A stretch of 64,000 nucleotides of DNA from Panopea generosa (lineage: Eukaryota > Mollusca > Bivalvia > Adapedonta > Hiatellidae), in the NCBI GenBank assembly GCA_029582155.1, contig CM055906.1, forward strand, positions 62,001-126,000. The letters are read 5' to 3'. The notes beneath the pieces are model-generated. The model was not told where the DNA came from, did not search any database, and saw only the letters and a program-made list of their open reading frames with translations. This document shows positions 12,746-24,540 of this stretch, in pieces. Position numbers and translations under genes: made by a program. Every line of letters starts with the position of its first letter. Within the stretch, counting starts at the first letter, position 1.

Positions 12746-14387
12746 TTATAGGTGGGAAGTAGACGTCGAGGCATACGAATGTTGGTTGTTGTCTAGGACA
12801 CCTTTTATATAATCTGGTTCCTCATGCTGGTGTCTCTGTTGAGCCCGACAGTGATCGTACTCCATCTGGGCTCGGCGTGCTATCCGTCTAACCTTGTACT
12901 TCCTGGTACACTTGTAGATTTTGTGAGAGTGTACCTTTCTTGATATATGCAAAAGGCGCTTTCGGGCAGATGCAGACAAGCATGTCCGTGTCAAGCGAGA
13001 AACCTTTTTCCGTACTGCTGTGTCGACTGAGTTGTTAGCTCGCATGGTTTGTAGTGCAAGGCGAGCTTTGAATGTCCGTGCATAGTTCTGGGACTTGCTC
13101 ATTGTCGAAAAAGTAGCTCTGTTGAAAGCTTCACATTTCTGAGTAGATGTTCTAGAACACACTTTGTAAACTGCCTCTTCACTCAGCCTCATCTGTAAAA
13201 TTACCTCCAGTAATAACTTGTCATTATCATTCATTTTTAGGTATGTGAGGTTGTCTGGGATCTATACCACCAGCAGTTACCGCCTTCTCCAGAACATACC
13301 AGTGCAGATTGGGGGCAGAAGTTGCAATTTCCAGCATAGCACTCTATGGTGGCCTTCCGGATGTCGGGTAAGTGTAACATATATTTTGTTAAATCACCAT
13401 TACCCCGTCTCGCCATTTCTTCAGTGATACCGCTGCACCTTGCCTTAATGTCTCGTGCTAAACTGGCCTGTGCTTTCTTGCGGTCACTCTTGGTGGCTTG
13501 GGGAAACATGTCTGTATTGAAGGTTGCAGTTCGTAGTTTCCTCTCTTGAGTGGCTGCCAGATGATTTGGATCAGCTTGCCGAGAGAATTCCCAGGTTGTA
13601 TCTAATTTGCTGTAGAAGTCCTACATGCCAAGGTATGATCTTGTGTCACCGTCAGTCGTGAGTGTCCTGACAAAGTACCCCTCCAGCGAAAGGTTTTCAG
13701 CAATGTCATGTGCCATTCTCCTCTCTGAATGTGGGGTGAAGTATCCGATGTTGGCAGTACATTCAGCATGTCCACCCGGGCAGTCGACAGGTAAGCCCTT
13801 ATTTTTCAACGCAGCCCAAGTCCAGCACAGGTTTGTTCTCCACAGCAAGTGCCACAATGTATTTCTGGGCAGTGTGGTTTTTCTATGGCTACCGAGTATG
13901 CCTGTGAAGAACTTTGCCCTGGTTTGTAAGATGACTTCATCCGAGAGCTGCTATACCTGGCATCCATGGACAGGTCAAGTACTTTTGGATCACGTGCACC
14001 AGCCTCACGTGCATGCTCTGCAACAAGGCGCCTTTTTTCTGACATGTTTTCACTGTTCATCCTCACCACTTCCTTGCTTACAGTACTTGTAAGCCACTGC
14101 AGATGACTGGAAGCTGGAAACGGTAAGTCGAGTTGGGTAAAGAGCTGCTCAGCACGAGAGATGCCCATCGGGGTGTCCAGTATAGCCGATGCCAGGACTG
14201 TGTTTATCACTGCCTTTTTAGTATCTGGTATTTCTTCATATGTTTTCATCTTTTTAGACATGTAAGCACAGGATTTGCACTTAAAAACAAGTTTGCTGCC
14301 CAGTCCATGCTTGATTTTACTGTAAAGCTCAAGATCTAGTTGTTTGCAGCTGGTCAGTAGATGATCGTTGTACATAATATTCATCAT
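12746..14387 (-). pseudogene. Mutator-like transposase (PF20700-type), degraded
   Basis: Read on the minus strand from Met at 14387. Part 1 (to about 13862) carries CKSCAYM, then DLPFPASSHLQ, and LDLSMDARYSSS, the equivalent of the family's 'DGRY/DGSW' segment with a candidate catalytic Asp, followed by KPGQSSSQAYSVAIE. Part 2 is in a second frame (about 13862-13834, YIVALAVENK). Part 3 is in a third frame and has LCWTWAALKNKGLPVDCPGG, ECTANI and TTDGDTRS (a second candidate acidic motif). It then meets an in-frame TAG at 13621-13623 and continues through MFPQATKSDRKKAQ, DIKARC and CYAGNCNFCPQSALVC to WWYRS. A further frameshift near 13250 leads to NDNDKLLLEVILQMRLSEEA and TQKCEAFNR, ending at 12746. 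Order and spacing fit a nearly full-length protein of about 545 codons. At least three frameshifts and one stop make it inactive as assembled. The frame is open upstream to a TGA near 14469 but has no earlier Met. No terminal inverted repeats were found by eye. Confidence 0.8.
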
Positions 14388-14449
14388 TGACAGTAGCTTT
14401 ACAATTTTACAATATAGTTGCCTGAAATGGAGTCTTCTTCTCTTTGCAG

Positions 14450-14542
14450 ATGCGGACGTCTTAATTCATACTGATGGCCTTGATTCTGGAATGAAATTGC
14501 AGACTTCAATTGATATGTTGTCCTTCGATCTAACCGCACATG
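14450..14542 (+). CDS. Possible downstream exon of the His-Me finger gene
   Basis: An acceptor (CTTCTCTTTGCAG, ending 14449) and a donor (CATG|GTAAAT) bound 93 bases. With the phase left by the exon ending at 12368, the frame reads DADVLIHTDGLDSGMKLQTS and on to LTAHG without a stop, leaving phase 1. The phase match on both sides is the main evidence. I do not recognise the sequence. If correct, the intron before it (12369-14449) contains the whole transposase relic. Confidence 0.4.
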
Positions 14543-14728
14543 GTAAATTTTCTGTCTTCGGGTTGAATTTGTTGTGGGTCTTGAAGAAAATGCCAGCCAC
14601 TTTGCGCTTTCTGTAGCCTCTGGTCATTGTTGCAGATTTTATATAGAAATATACAGTATTCTCTGCTGCAGTCTATTTGGATATATGAACATTCTTTCAT
14701 ATTGCTTGCTTTTATATTACACGTGCAG
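14543..14728 (+). other. Putative intron
   Basis: Bounded by GTAAAT at the 5' side and ACGTGCAG at the 3' side. AT-rich with no open frame of note. Confidence 0.35.
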
Positions 14729-14817
14729 ATTACAAACACTGCTTGACATCCTTCCACAAGGAGGCCCCCTCTGGTGGACAGACTGCACACTTCCTTCCAC
14801 ATGTAGTCTTGTTTTAA
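14729..14817 (+). CDS. Possible last exon of the His-Me finger gene
   Basis: From the acceptor ending 14728, the phase-1 frame reads DYKHCLTSFHKEAPSGG and on to FLPHVVLF, then TAA at 14815-14817. Cys/His-containing C-termini are usual in this family, but I do not recognise this one specifically. An AATAAA follows 54 bases after the stop. Supported by splice sites, phase and poly(A) signal only. Confidence 0.4.
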
Positions 14818-14870
14818 GGGATATTAATTTTGGTATCATTGGGTCAGTTTGGTGCATCAGCATGCTGGAG

Positions 14871-14876
14871 AATAAA
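14871..14876 (+). promoter_or_regulatory. Poly(A) signal AATAAA
   Basis: A canonical hexamer 54 bases after the stop codon of the putative last exon. It is consistent with the end of a transcript, though AATAAA is frequent in DNA this AT-rich. Confidence 0.35.
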
Positions 14877-14889
14877 TTTGGCCAGAAAT

Positions 14890-15624
14890 GTGGAAAAAAA
14901 ACAGAAATATGGCCATTTATAATAAAAATAATGTCCATTTTCTTAAATTTTAATGCAAAAAAATGTCTTATTTTAACTGTTTTTCTCATTTTAAAGTCAT
15001 TTATCTAAATTTGATGGTCATTTAATGTGTCTTAAATAATAGAAGACATTGTTTGAAGCAACATGCACTTTATTTCATGATAATCTACAAATTAATTATT
15101 GAAAAATGACTGATCTTGTGTCGTATATGTTGGCGCTCGGAAAAGCGACATAATTGTCTGATAATGTGTAAAACCAATAAGCTTTTCAAAAAGCTTTATA
15201 TGAGGTTTAGCTAAAATGTCAGCTAAGCCAGAAGTTTTAATTTGTTTGTTAGGCCATGCTAAAACTTTTAAAAGCATAATTTGCCTAGAACACTCAACCT
15301 TGTGTTTTATATGAATAGGTTAAAGATAAGGTGGGGATAACCCCTCGTTGTCGGATTCCTTGTTTTACAGCGAAAATACTTGAATAAATACAATAGGCAA
15401 GAATTCAACTAAATATATTAGAATGAATATCAAACGGTATAGACCACATTTTCCCATTAACATCTAACCGATTTAGTTTGTAAAAGACAGCACTTATCTC
15501 TGAAAATCACTAATAACTTCCTCACATATCCAGAGGTAGAAGAATCCTGGCCGCAAAAGAAAGTAAACGACCGAGCACAAAATTGCTGGCCGAATTGCAG
15601 TTTGAAAAACTATTTTAAAGGTAA
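14890..15624. other. Intergenic DNA, no gene seen
   Basis: AT-rich sequence without supported exons or recognised repeats on either strand. Confidence 0.5.
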
Positions 15625-15820
15625 CCGTGCTCGGTAACCTCAGTCGGTATAGTGTCTCTATCAATTAAGGGTCGCGAATTGGAATTCCCATCAGGCTACA
15701 GTTATCGCGATGATTGATAAACGACATTGCATATTATTTATATTCATCTCACCGCTGATTCTAGTGGAGACCGGAGTACTCCAGATTTGGATAACAGGAA
15801 AGAGTGGTTAGGTCAGCTAA
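15625..15820 (+). mobile_element. tRNA-derived SINE, copy 1
   Basis: The head carries a degenerate A box (GGTAACCTCAGTCGG, near 15633) and B box (GTCGCGAATTGGAATTCCC, near 15671). The body shares GCGATGATTG-TAAA-GACATT and AAGAGTGGT with the copy at 51580-51725, which identifies one SINE family at two sites. Diverged, so probably old. Outer limits are approximate. Confidence 0.6.
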
Positions 15821-17894
15821 TCGTATTAATGCCAAATATGCAAGCAAGTCGAATCAAATTAATACTGCATCCGAACATTTTAAATACTGTTATCATTTTG
15901 TTATGAAGTTCTACAAATAATGAAAGAACGCATTTTGAGAAGTGGCATGCATCAAATTTACGTGACCATTGAAATATATTTGTTAATAATTCCGCGCAGT
16001 TGCGAAATATTATGTTATATTACTATGTACGTCTGGTGATGATTTCACGATACAGGGTAGTCATAAATGCTTACAGTGTGCCACTGGCTCATACAAGCTA
16101 AAGTCGTGATGTGGCATGATTTTGCTTTCTATTATATCTAATGAACACGTTTATGTGCATATATATACTCGTTGGTGGGTGGGGAGTGCTAGGATTCATT
16201 TTCATTCCAATGTCCTTCTGAAATAGTTTTGGTTCAATTGCATTTTAATGACAGTTTATATTAACACGATTCCAAATTGAATTCATTCCTTTACAATTTA
16301 TCAAAAAAAACATCGCAGACTTTTATTTTAAACTAAGCAAATCTGCCGTGTGTAAATGAAAAGACAATTTAAGTTTAAAACAGTTATAATAATTAGTGTA
16401 AATTCAATATTTACTTTAAACATACAAATGTAAACTCAGTTGCTTGCACTCATGAAGGCTGCCGTACGTACAATAAGCTCCCGCACTGCAATGTTCACAC
16501 ACAAGGCCCAGTGTACCGCGTACATCTGCGCCTCTGAACGCACCCGCACAATTCATACTTAAGGGGTCTTTGAGTGTAATAATAAGGATAGAGTCAACAC
16601 CTGAGCCGTGATGACCCTGTAATGATTATTACACTTCCTGTTTAACGCGATTTTCAGTAAAATAGTAGAGGGTATTTATGGCCAAAATGGCAAATAAAGG
16701 AATTAAATCTTACAGAAATGATTTTTGGTGTGTGCAATTTATATAATGTGTCGAGGTCACTCCCCGGAAGCTACTTAAATCTGCTGGTGTGTTTCCATTA
16801 TTTTTGGGGTAAAACGATGAAAAATTGTAACAAAACTGGGGATTTCTGGAATTCATTAATAGCATTATTACTTTACTTCAGAGGAGACCAGAACTGGGTT
16901 ATTTCGTACCTTAGTATGTCATCTTGTATTAACTTACCAATTTGTCATTATATCAATTCAGTATAAATCCAAAATGGCCACCAAAATTCAAAATGGGCGC
17001 CATAAAAACACAATGTAATAGCATAAAACTTGTTTCTTACGATATCATACCGTCTAACTTGCACAATTTCCTTTTAAAAGTATTAACAACTCTTAGGTAA
17101 TTGCATAAAAAATTCAAAGCAGCATATTAGAATATGATCCACGACATATATATGTACTATTATATGTATATATGTATATATGTGTTATATATTTATCAAT
17201 GAACGTTTTTTTTACGGTTCTTTTCTCGAAGGCCAGTGACTGTTTGCTAAGTTAAGACAAATATTTCATACTTTTCTTAGTATACTGTATCTTATTGACT
17301 TTTTATCCAAATTCGTAAAGATGATTAATATCTCTGTTGATCCTTATGTGAAATATAGTTCTTCATTTCCAAAAAATGCTACACATTTTAAACAATTGCC
17401 TTAAACCATACTTTTTAATCAAATATGCTGAACTAGAACTAGATAATTATATAACACTCAGTGCAATACAGTAACACAGGTTTAATGACTAAATGTCTCC
17501 TACAAACAAACTTGTTTATGGATCTGGATACTAGGAAAGCATAACACAGTTGTGTCCCTTTACTTGCAAGCCGCCATTGAAATAAATACAGATGACAATA
17601 TTGATTTTTTAAAGTCATCCTCACTAGAGTATCCCAGGTTTTAGAAAATCCTAGTAGCATACAGTATATTAGCTTAAAACATGTTCTCCCTTTGAATTAC
17701 TGATAAAGTTTTCTAATTGTTAAATGCCTAGAAGGGTGTTGTTGCAGGAAAAATAAAAGTGTAGTAGAAGTCAGACAGGAAGAGTAATGTTGGAATTTCA
17801 TTAAAGCACAACACCATATTTACTCAAACATTTTGTAATTGTACTGTTGTTTGTTGAATAATCATCAACTTATTTCAATTTTATTAATTTTCAG
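15821..17894. other. Non-coding DNA upstream of the putative gene
   Basis: No supported gene. It holds a short TATG/TATA-rich microsatellite near 17139-17200. The 82-residue open frame near 16718 has no recognisable motif and lies in low-complexity AT-rich sequence. Earlier exons of the gene at 17895 may lie here but I cannot identify them. Confidence 0.4.
17139..17200. repeat. (TA/TATG) microsatellite
   Basis: ATATATATGTACTATTATA followed by several TATATG units. Confidence 0.7.
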
Positions 17895-17988
17895 ATGCTT
17901 TGTAGACAATAGTCAAGACAATTGGTTCCAGACTTTCTGTGACCTTCATCTTAGTGCTGAAAAAGTAAACCTTTTTCAGAAATGGAAG
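17895..17988 (+). CDS. Internal exon of an unrecognised protein (first of two)
   Basis: An acceptor (TATTAATTTTCAG, ending 17894) and a donor (TGGAAG|GTGAAT) bound 94 bases. One frame is open and protein-like: CFVDNSQDNWFQTFCDLHLS, then AEKVNLFQKWK. It starts in phase 2 (so an earlier exon must exist) and ends in phase 0, which matches the next acceptor at 18324. The Trp/Phe/Cys/His-rich pattern with amphipathic helices is unlike chance AT-rich translation. I do not recognise a named domain. It may be the N-terminal part of the gene whose kinase end lies at 47554-50034. Confidence 0.5.
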
Positions 17989-18324
17989 GTGAATTTATTT
18001 GCACAAATATTTTAACATTTTGATATTTTCTTGCATATTAGTATTTATATAATAATAATATATACCTATATTATGTAGTTGCAAGATAATTTGCATATAC
18101 CAGTGTCATACAATTGTGATCTATGTAATGTATAATCATAGTTGCAAAAGGAAGTGTGCTGTTTCAAGCAATATTATTTCTATCAAACGTATCGATCTCG
18201 AATTTCGTACACAACCTTTATACAAGCTGTAATACAATTCCTGTCTGCTGCAAACTATACATAACTCGTAACTATGTTTTGATGTAAAAAAAAATTCTGT
18301 ATGCTTTAATTTATTTCTCTTCAG

Positions 18325-18471
18325 GTTATCATAACTGACAGTATAACAGAAAGATTATAACGGAATTTAGAAGATATCTTAGCGCTGATGGGGATCATGT
18401 ATGCTGGAAACATTATGACATAAAAGTATCATCGATAATAGTAATTATAGAACAGTCAACAAGTGACAATG
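18325..18471 (+). pseudogene. Second exon of the unrecognised protein, frameshifted
   Basis: The acceptor TTATTTCTCTTCAG ends at 18324. In phase 0 the exon reads VIITDSITERL, then hits TAA at once. One base shift there restores ITEFRRYLSADGDHVCWKHY and DIKVSSIIVIIEQSTSDN. The donor is either GACAATG|GTATGC after 18471 or ATGCGT|GTAATT after 18479. The second leaves phase 0, matching the exon at 47554. The frameshift (about 18355-18359) is either decay or an assembly error. The minisatellite starts about 20-30 bases after the donor. Confidence 0.5.
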
Positions 18472-18989
18472 GTATGCGTGTAATTTGTAATGAATCACTG
18501 TGCTTCAGTTAAGTTTATAACTAATATGTATTTCCGTGCCATGCCTTCTGTCGGTGCTTCAGTTAGTTCATAACTAATATATGTTTCTGTACCGCGTCTT
18601 CTGTCGGTGCTTCAGTTAGTTCATCACTAATATATGTTTCTGTGCCGCGTCTTCTGTCGGTGCTTCAGTTAAGTTATTACTAATATATGTTTCTGTACCG
18701 CGTCTTCTGTCGGTGCTTCAGTTAGTTCATCACTAATATATGTTTCTGTGCCGCGTCTTCTGTCGGTGCTTCAGTTAAGTTATTACTAATATATGTTTCT
18801 GTACCGCGTCTTCTGTCGGTGCTTCAGTTAGTTCATCACTAATATATGTTTCTGTACCACGTCTTCTGTCGGTGCTTCAGTTAAGTTATTACTAATATAT
18901 GTTTCTGTGCCGCGTCTTCTGTCGGTGCTTCAGTTAAGTTATTACTAATATATGTTTCTGTGCCACGTCTTCTGTCGGTGCTTCAGTTA

Positions 18990-20260
18990 GTTCATCACTT
19001 ATATATGTTTCTGTGCCGCGTCTTCTGTCGGTGCTTCAGTTAAGTTATTACTAATATATGTTTCTGTACTGCGTCTCCTGTCGGTGCTTCAGTTAAGTTA
19101 TTACTAATATATGTTTCTGTGCCGCGTCTTCTGTCGGTGCTTCAGTTAAGTTATTACTAATATATGTTTCTGTGCCGCGTCTTCTGTCGGTGCTTCAGTT
19201 AGTTCATCACTTATATATGTTTCTGTGCCGCGTCTCCTGTCGGTGCTTCTGTTAAGTTATTACTAATATATGTTTCTGTGCCGCGTCTCCTGTCGGTGCT
19301 TCAGTTAAGTTATTACTAATATATGTTTCTGTGCCGCGTCTTCTGTCGGTGCTTCAGTTAGTTCACCACTAATATATGTTTCTGTGCCGCATCTTCTGTC
19401 GGTGCTTCAGTTAAGTTATTACTAATATATGTTTCTGTGCCGCGTCTCCTGTCGGTGCTTCAGTTAAGTTATTACTAATATATGTTTCTGTGCTGCGTCT
19501 TCTGTCGGTGCTTCAGTTAAGTTATTACTAATATATGTTTCTGTGCCGCGTCTTCTGTCGGTGCTTCAGTTAAGTTATTACTAATATATGTTTCTGTGCC
19601 ACGTCTTCTGTCGGTGCTTCAGTTAGTTCATCACTTATATATGTTTCTGTGCCGCGTCTTCTGTCGGTGCTTCAGTTAAGTTATTACTAATATATGTTTC
19701 TGTACTGCGTCTCCTGTCGGTGCTTCAGTTAAGTTATTACTAATATATGTTTCTGTGCCGCGTCTTCTGTCGGTGCTTCAGTTAAGTTATTACTAATATA
19801 TGTTTCTGTGCCGCGTCTTCTGTCGGTGCTTCAGTTAGTTCATCACTTATATATGTTTCTGTGCCGCGTCTCCTGTCGGTGCTTCTGTTAAGTTATTACT
19901 AATATATGTTTCTGTGCCGCGTCTCCTGTCGGTGCTTCAGTTAAGTTATTACTAATATATGTTTCTGTGCCGCGTCTTCTGTCGGTGCTTCAGTTAGTTC
20001 ACCACTAATATATGTTTCTGTGCCGCATCTTCTGTCGGTGCTTCAGTTAAGTTATTACTAATATATGTTTCTGTGCCGCGTCTCCTGTCGGTGCTTCAGT
20101 TAAGTTATTACTAATATATGTTTCTGTGCTGCGTCTTCTGTCGGTGCTTCAGTTAAGTTATTACTAATATATGTTTCTGTGCCGCGTCTTCTGTCGGTGC
20201 TTCAGTTAAGTTATTACTAATATATGTTTCTGTGCCGCGTCTTCTGTCGGTGCTTCAGTT
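18990..20260. repeat. 638-bp duplication inside minisatellite A
   Basis: The rare variant CATCACTTATATATG lies near 18994, 19208, 19633 and 19845, which pairs sites about 638 bp (12 units) apart. The order of other variants in the two blocks also agrees. Confidence 0.7.
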
Positions 20261-23200
20261 AGTTCATCACTAATATATGTTTCTGTGCCGCGTCTTCTGT
20301 CGGTGCTTCAGTTAAGTTATTACTAACATATGTTTCTGTGCCGCGTCTCCTGTCAGTGCTTCAGTTAAGTTATTACTAATATATGTTTCTGTGCCGCGTC
20401 TCCTGTCGGTGCTTCAGTTAAGTTATTACTAATATATGTTTCTATGCCGCGTCTTCTGTCAGTGCTTCAGTTAAGTTATTACTAATATATGTTTCTGTGC
20501 CGCGTCTTTTGTCGGTGCTTCAGTTAAGTTATTACTAATATATGTTTCTGTACTGCGTCTTCTGTCGGTGCTTCAGTTAGTTCATCACTAATATATGTTT
20601 CTGTGCCGCGTCTTCTGTCGGTGCTTCAGTTAAGTTATTACTAATATATGTTTCTGTACCGCGTCTTCTGTCGGTGCTTCAGTTAAGTTATTACTAATAT
20701 ATGTTTCTGTGCTCGGTGCTTCAGTTAAGTTATTACTAATATATGTTTCTGTGCCGCGTCTCCTGTCGGTGCTTCAGTTAAGTTATTACTAATATATGTT
20801 TCTGTGCCGCGTCTTCTGTCGGTGCTTCAGTTAAGTTATTACTAATATATGTTTCTGTGCCGCGTCTTTTGTCGGTGCTTCAGTTAAGTTATTACTAATA
20901 TATGTTTCTGTACCGCGTCTTCTGTCGGTGCTTCAGTTAGTTCATCACTAATATATGTTTCTGTGCCGCGTCTTCTGTCGGTGCTTCAGTTAAGTTATTA
21001 CTAATATATGTTTCTGTACCGCGTCTTCTGTCGGTGCTTCAGTTAAGTTATTACTAATATATGTTTCTGTGCTCGGTGCTTCAGTTAAGTTATTACTAAT
21101 ATATGTTTCTGTGCCGCGTCTTCTGTCGGTGCTTCAGTTAAGTTATTACTAATATATGTTTCTGTGCCGCGTCTTCTGTCGGTGCTACAGTTAGTTCATC
21201 ACTAATATATGTTTCTGTGCCGCGTCTTCTGTCGGTGCTTCAGTTAAGTTATTACTAATATATGTTTCTGTGCCGCGTCTCCTGTCGGTGCTTCTGTTAA
21301 GTTATTACTAATATATGTTTCTGTGCCGCGTCTCCTGTCGGTGCTTCAGTTAAGTTATTACTAATATATGTTTCTGTGCCGCGTCTTCTGTCGGTGCTTC
21401 AGTTAGTTCACCACTAATATATGTTTCTATGCCGCATCTTCTGTCGGTGCTTCAGTTAAGTTATTACTAATATATGTTTCTGTGCCGCGTCTTCTGTCGG
21501 TGCTTCAGTTAAGTTATTACTAATATATGTTTCTGTGCCGCGTCTTCTGTCGGTGCTTCAGTTAGTTCATCACTAATATATGTTTCTGTGCCGCGTCTTC
21601 TGTCGGTGCTTCAGTTAAGTTATTACTAATATATGTTTCTGTGCCGCGTCTCCTGTCGGTGCTTCAGTTAAGTTATTACTAATATATGTTTCTGTGCCGC
21701 GTCTTCTGTCGGTGCTTCAGTTAAGTTATTACTAATATATGTTTCTGTGCCGCGTCTTCTGTCGGTGCTTCAGTTAGTTCATCACTAATATATGTTTCTG
21801 TGCCGCGTCTTCTGTCGGTGCTTCAGTTAAGTTATTACTAATATATGTTTCTGTGCCGCGTCTTCTGTCGGTGCTTCAGTTAGTTCATCACTAATATATG
21901 TTTCTGTACCGCGTCTTCTGTCGGTGCTTCAGTTAGTTCATCACTAATATATGTTTCTGTACCACGTCTTCTGTCGGTGCTTCAGTTAAGTTATTACTAA
22001 TATATGTTTCTGTGCCGCGTCTTCTGTCGGTGCTTCAGTTAAGTTATTACTAATATATGTTTCTGTGCCACGTCTTCTGTCGGTGCTTCAGTTAGTTCAT
22101 CACTTATATATGTTTCTGTGCCGCGTCTTCTGTCGGTGCTTCAGTTAAGTTATTACTAATATATGTTTCTGTACTGCGTCTCCTGTCGGTGCTTCAGTTA
22201 AGTTATTACTAATATATGTTTCTGTGCCGCGTCTTCTGTCGGTGCTTCAGTTAAGTTATTACTAATATATGTTTCTGTGCCGCGTCTTCTGTCGGTGCTT
22301 CAGTTAGTTCATCACTTATATATGTTTCTGTGCCGCGTCTCCTGTCGGTGCTTCTGTTAAGTTATTACTAATATATGTTTCTGTGCCGCGTCTCCTGTCG
22401 GTGCTTCAGTTAAGTTATTACTAATATATGTTTCTGTGCCGCGTCTTCTGTCGGTGCTTCAGTTAGTTCACCACTAATATATGTTTCTGTGCCGCATCTT
22501 CTGTCGGTGCTTCAGTTAAGTTATTACTAATATATGTTTCTGTGCCGCGTCTCCTGTCGGTGCTTCAGTTAAGTTATTACTAGTATATGTTTCTGTGCTG
22601 CGTCTTCTGTCGGTGCTTCAGTTAAGTTATTACTAATATATGTTTCTGTGCCGCGTCTTCTGTCGGTGCTTCAGTTAAGTTATTACTAATATATGTTTCT
22701 GTGCCGCGTCTTCTGTCGGTGCTTCAGTTAGTTCATCACTAATATATGTTTCTGTGCCGCGTCTTCTGTCGTTGCTTCAGTTAAGTTATTACTAACATAT
22801 GTTTCTGTGCCGCGTCTCCTGTCAGTGCTTCAGTTAAGTTATTACTAATATATGTTTCTGTGCCGCGTCTCCTGTCGGTGCTTCAGTTAAGTTATTACTA
22901 ATATATGTTTCTATGCCGCGTCTTCTGTCGGTGCTTCAGTTAAGTTATTACTAATATATGTTTCTGTGCCGCGTCTTTTGTCGGTGCTTCAGTTAAGTTA
23001 TTACTAATATATGTTTCTGTACTGCGTCTTCTGTCGGTGCTTCAGTTAGTTCATCACTAATATATGTTTCTGTGCCGCGTCTTCTGTCGGTGCTTCAGTT
23101 AAGTTATTACTAATATATGTTTCTGTACCGCGTCTTCTGTCGGTGCTTCAGTTAAGTTATTACTAATATATGTTTCTGTGCTCGGTGCTTCAGTTAAGTT

Positions 23201-24540
23201 ATTACTAATATATGTTTCTGTGCCGCGTCTCCTGTCGGTGCTTCAGTTAAGTTATTACTAATATATGTTTCTGTGCCGCGTCTTCTGTCGGTGCTTCAGT
23301 TAAGTTATTACTAATATATGTTTCTGTGCCGCGTCTTTTGTCGGTGCTTCAGTTAAGTTATTACTAATATATGTTTCTGTACCGCGTCTTCTGTCGGTGC
23401 TTCAGTTAGTTCATCACTAATATATGTTTCTGTGCCGCGTCTTCTGTCGGTGCTTCAGTTAAGTTATTACTAATATATGTTTCTGTACCGCGTCTTCTGT
23501 CGGTGCTTCAGTTAAGTTATTACTAATATATGTTTCTGTGCTCGGTGCTTCAGTTAAGTTATTACTAATATATGTTTCTGTGCCGCGTCTTCTGTCGGTG
23601 CTTCAGTTAAGTTATTACTAATATATGTTTCTGTGCCGCGTCTTCTGTCGGTGCTTCAGTTAGTTCATCACTAATATATGTTTCTGTGCCGCGTCTTCTG
23701 TCGGTGCTTCAGTTAAGTTATTACTAATATATGTTTCTGTGCCGCGTCTCCTGTCGGTGCTTCTGTTAAGTTATTACTAATATATGTTTCTGTGCCGCGT
23801 CTCCTGTCGGTGCTTCAGTTAAGTTATTACTAATATATGTTTCTGTGCCGCGTCTTCTGTCGGTGCTTCAGTTAGTTCACCACTAATATATGTTTCTATG
23901 TCGCATCTTCTGTCGGTGCTTCAGTTAAGTTATTACTAATATATGTTTCTGTGCCGCGTCTTCTGTCGGTGCTTCAGTTAAGTTATTACTAATATATGTT
24001 TCTGTGCCGCGTCTTCTGTCGGTGCTTCAGTTAGTTCATCACTAATATATGTTTCTGTGCCACGTCTTCTGTCGGTGCTTCAGTTAAGTTATTACTAATA
24101 TATGTTTCTGTGCCGCGTCTCCTGTCGGTGCTTCAGTTAAGTTATTACTAATATATGTTTCTGTGCCGCGTCTTCTGTCGGTGCTTCAGTTAAGTTATTA
24201 CTAATATATGTTTCTGTGCCGCGTCTTCTGTCGGTGCTTCAGTTAGTTCATCACTAATATATGTTTCTGTGCCGCGTCTTCTGTCGGTGCTTCAGTTAAG
24301 TTATTACTAATATATGTTTCTGTGCCGCGTCTTCTGTTGGTGCTTCAGTTAGTTCATCACTAATATATGTTTCTGTACCGCGTCTTCTGTCGGTGCTTCA
24401 GTTAGTTCATCACTAATATATGTTTCTGTACCACGTCTTCTGTCGGTGCTTCAGTTAAGTTATTACTAATATATGTTTCTGTGCCGCGTCTTCTGTCGGT
24501 GCTTCAGTTAAGTTATTACTAATATATGTTTCTGTGCCAC
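19600..24540. repeat. 2469-bp tandem super-repeat (47 units) in minisatellite A
   Basis: An 11-bp-deleted unit (TGTGCTCGGTGCTTC) is found at 20711 and 21068, and again 2469 bp later at 23180 and about 23537. The CATCACTTATATATG variant at 19633, 22102 and 24571 has the same 2469-bp spacing. 47 units of 53 bp minus two 11-bp deletions equals 2469 exactly. The two copies differ at only scattered bases, which points to a recent duplication. Confidence 0.85.

Noticed and set aside
13218..14616. Plus-strand frames over the transposase relic
   Set aside because: Antisense shadows. The minus strand carries the recognisable transposase motifs; only the 14450-14542 segment is kept, as a possible exon of another gene.
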